From Batkoa obscura (Eukaryota > Entomophthoromycota > Entomophthoromycetes > Entomophthorales > Batkoaceae), in assembly GCA_030770535.1 (NCBI GenBank), contig JASVEC010000024.1:186001-250000 (forward strand): a DNA stretch of 64,000 nt. Direction: 5' to 3'. Made by a program: the position numbers and the translations under genes. Shown here one piece after another: positions 62,315 to 64,000 of this stretch (the first letter of the stretch is position 1; each line of letters opens with the position of its first letter). The notes under the pieces are model-generated. The model saw only the letters and a program-made list of their open reading frames with translations. It searched no databases and was not told the origin of the DNA.

Positions 62315-63031
62315 ATGTTTTATGATTTATTAAAACTAACCTATATTTTATTGATTTTGTTTTATTCCATAACTTGTGATTTTATAAACCCTACCGATTT
62401 ACTAGGTCAACCTAACAGCTGCGTTACTGCAGCTAGCCACATTTACAGTCTTTATCCAGATTTGAATAATTGTTCTTTTAATAATGGGCTATATTTTGCA
62501 ACTTTAAGCCAAGTATGTAATCCTTCGTGTTTAAAAGCTGTTACTTCAGCATCACTTTATTTAGTAGGTGCCTGTCCAGCCCTGTTGGATCCAGATAGTT
62601 CAAGAAATAAGTCATTATTAAGTGGGGATGGCGACATCCAATTTCCTTTAGGTGACAAAATGGATGTTTATAAAGCTTGGTCAAACTCTACTGTCAATTC
62701 AATATCATGTGCTAAATTGGATGCTAATGTTAATGTTCGAAGCGTCAGTATAAACACTTCTGACATTACTAGTAGTAGCGATAGTAATAATAATGTTTCA
62801 TATTGCTTAGATCGCTTCTTTCAAGCAAATCAATTTATCCAAAGCTTAAAATATCAACCAGCTTCTGCTGCACAAAATACAAACTTAATTCAATCTAAAA
62901 TATGTGATCCATGTACAAAATTATTATATGGTACCCTCAAATCGTCTAGTTCAGTGCCCTTCCTTTATTATTGGACGTTCTCAGATACAACTAATTTATT
63001 TAGATCAATTCGATCCTATTGTAGCTTTTAA
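62315..63031 (+). CDS. Secreted cysteine-rich protein of unknown function
   Basis: Single exon, 238 residues. A signal peptide is obvious (FYDLLKLTYILLILFYSITC). About ten cysteines follow at spaced positions: SCVTAAS, NNCSFNN, VCNPSCLKA, GACPAL, ISCAKL, YCLDRF, ICDPCTKLLYGTLKS and YCSF at the end. The CNPSCLKA and ICDPCTKLL motifs suggest disulfide-bonded helical hairpins, as in several fungal extracellular families of unknown role. No GPI-anchor signal is seen at the C-terminus. A 63-bp spacer separates its stop from the minus-strand gene at 63094. Confidence 0.7.
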   Translation: MFYDLLKLTYILLILFYSITCDFINPTDLLGQPNSCVTAASHIYSLYPDLNNCSFNNGLYFATLSQVCNPSCLKAVTSASLYLVGACPALLDPDSSRNKSLLSGDGDIQFPLGDKMDVYKAWSNSTVNSISCAKLDANVNVRSVSINTSDITSSSDSNNNVSYCLDRFFQANQFIQSLKYQPASAAQNTNLIQSKICDPCTKLLYGTLKSSSSVPFLYYWTFSDTTNLFRSIRSYCSF

Positions 63032-63093
63032 TTTTTAAAAAAATAAATTATTATAAGCTTTTATCTAGTATATATTTCATTGCTTTTATTCAT

Positions 63094-64000
63094 TTATAAT
63101 CCATTAGCTGCATTAATTATACTTAAAATTTCATCCTGTTCTAAATCCTTTAAATCTTGATCAAGATCCTTGACAAATAATAGATAGAGATTCATAGTAG
63201 TGATAATAACAACGTTGATAACAAGTCCCACTTCTAACAATTTAAATGGATAAATTGTGATATCTAGATTAATCATAGGGGTGGTTGAATAGTTTCGCTT
63301 AAAGTAAATATAACTTATCAATAATACTATTGGCTTAAAAAATAAGAATGTAAGTTCTACACCAGCTCTTATTACTTTTGGTATTATACTTCTATAATTA
63401 ATAGTTCTATTTTCCTGAGTTTGGCCATCCTAGTTAAATTTTAATTTAGCTTTAATGATATGTATTCATAGTTACCTGATTATAAACATTTGAAACAAGC
63501 GTCTCAAAACCTGGAAAAAGTTCTGGAATATATGCCAATCCAAATCTATAAAATACTACAAAAACAACCACCCAGTGGAATAGCATCCTCATAAGACTCA
63601 ATACTTTATTTACTATGCTCAAACTAAAAAATGTTTTTAGTGATTGCAGTATATTATAAATGTGCATGATGATTACCTATAAGAAGTATTTTCTAAACAC
63701 AAGATTGTATTTATTGATGAAATAGTTGATATCTGATAAAACAGCTATAAATTAAGTTAGTATAAATCATAATAAGTATGAAGATTTAATTATCATAAAA
63801 TAAATTACCACAAAAGCTATTTGAGTAATAGTCCATGGTTGGTTTAAAGAGTTGTCGTCATTTGGTATGAACAGTTTATAAACGGTCAATGAAAAGGAAG
63901 CTAACATCAATAACCAAATAACAATACTTATTCCAGCAGGAAAAGTATAGTACAAAGTTGATAAAGTTGATAAGTAAAGTGTATAGAAACTAAAGATTGC
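63094..64000 (-). CDS. Multi-pass membrane protein, unrecognised, 5' end outside window
   Basis: Exons read on the minus strand from the window edge. Membrane helices seen: FPAGISIVIWLLMLASFSLT with QIAFVVIYFMII, MLFHWVVVFVVFYRFGLAYI, VELTFLFFKPIVLLISYIYF and LLEVGLVINVVIITTMNLYL. The protein ends YLLFVKDLDQDLKDLEQDEI...NAANGL. At least five helices are present and the N-terminus lies beyond 64000. The family is not recognised; such a helix pattern could suit a fungal seven-helix protein. Confidence 0.6.

Overview
The window is AT-rich nuclear DNA from a fungus. Genes carry many short introns (about 35-70 nt, mostly gtaag...tag), and the gene set is fungal: CDP-DAG-dependent phosphatidylserine synthase, an AVT3-type vacuolar transporter, Mic19 with a CX10C motif, an Fmp25-like RCC1 protein, an Ecm4-type glutathione transferase and verprolin. 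Abraxas-like and CABLES-like proteins suggest an early-diverging (zygomycete-type) lineage rather than a yeast. The lineage itself is inference; no species is claimed. I model about 26 protein genes, two tRNA genes and two pseudogenes.

Layout. 0.6-16.3 kb is compact and conserved: Romo1/Mgr2 and Mic19 (mitochondrial inner membrane), Ost5 (N-glycosylation), an AVT3-like transporter, STRAP, a GH47 alpha-mannosidase, Cho1, a rhodanese-USP deubiquitinase and HPPD. 16.3-27.6 kb is a gene-poor island with a decayed and two intact epoxide-hydrolase-like genes, solo-LTR-like repeats and many copies of a ~100 bp MITE. 27.6-33.9 kb returns to conserved genes (RPB5, Abraxas-like, capping protein beta, Fmp25-like). 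34-38.4 kb is a second hydrolase island, on the opposite strand, with one broken and one intact copy. 39.3-60 kb holds EBP2, SAR1, a secreted protein, a CABLES-like cyclin-fold protein, an unrecognised gene, TDP1, verprolin/WIP, a TXNDC17-like thioredoxin, Ecm4, a SAM-domain tail-anchored protein, GPI18/PIG-V and an unrecognised gene. 60-64 kb has tRNA-Gly(GCC), tRNA-Pro(CGG), MITE fragments, a secreted Cys-rich protein and part of a membrane protein.

Most genes are unrelated housekeeping functions. The exceptions are the five-member hydrolase family, arranged as two tandem groups facing in opposite orientation with near-identical introns and mosaic similarity, and the mobile DNA around it. 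The most striking single-gene observation is a TDP1 homologue whose second catalytic HxK reads RMK, a natural His-to-Arg change at what appears to be the human SCAN1 position. All splice models were made by eye, and start codons and intron borders should be read with that in mind.
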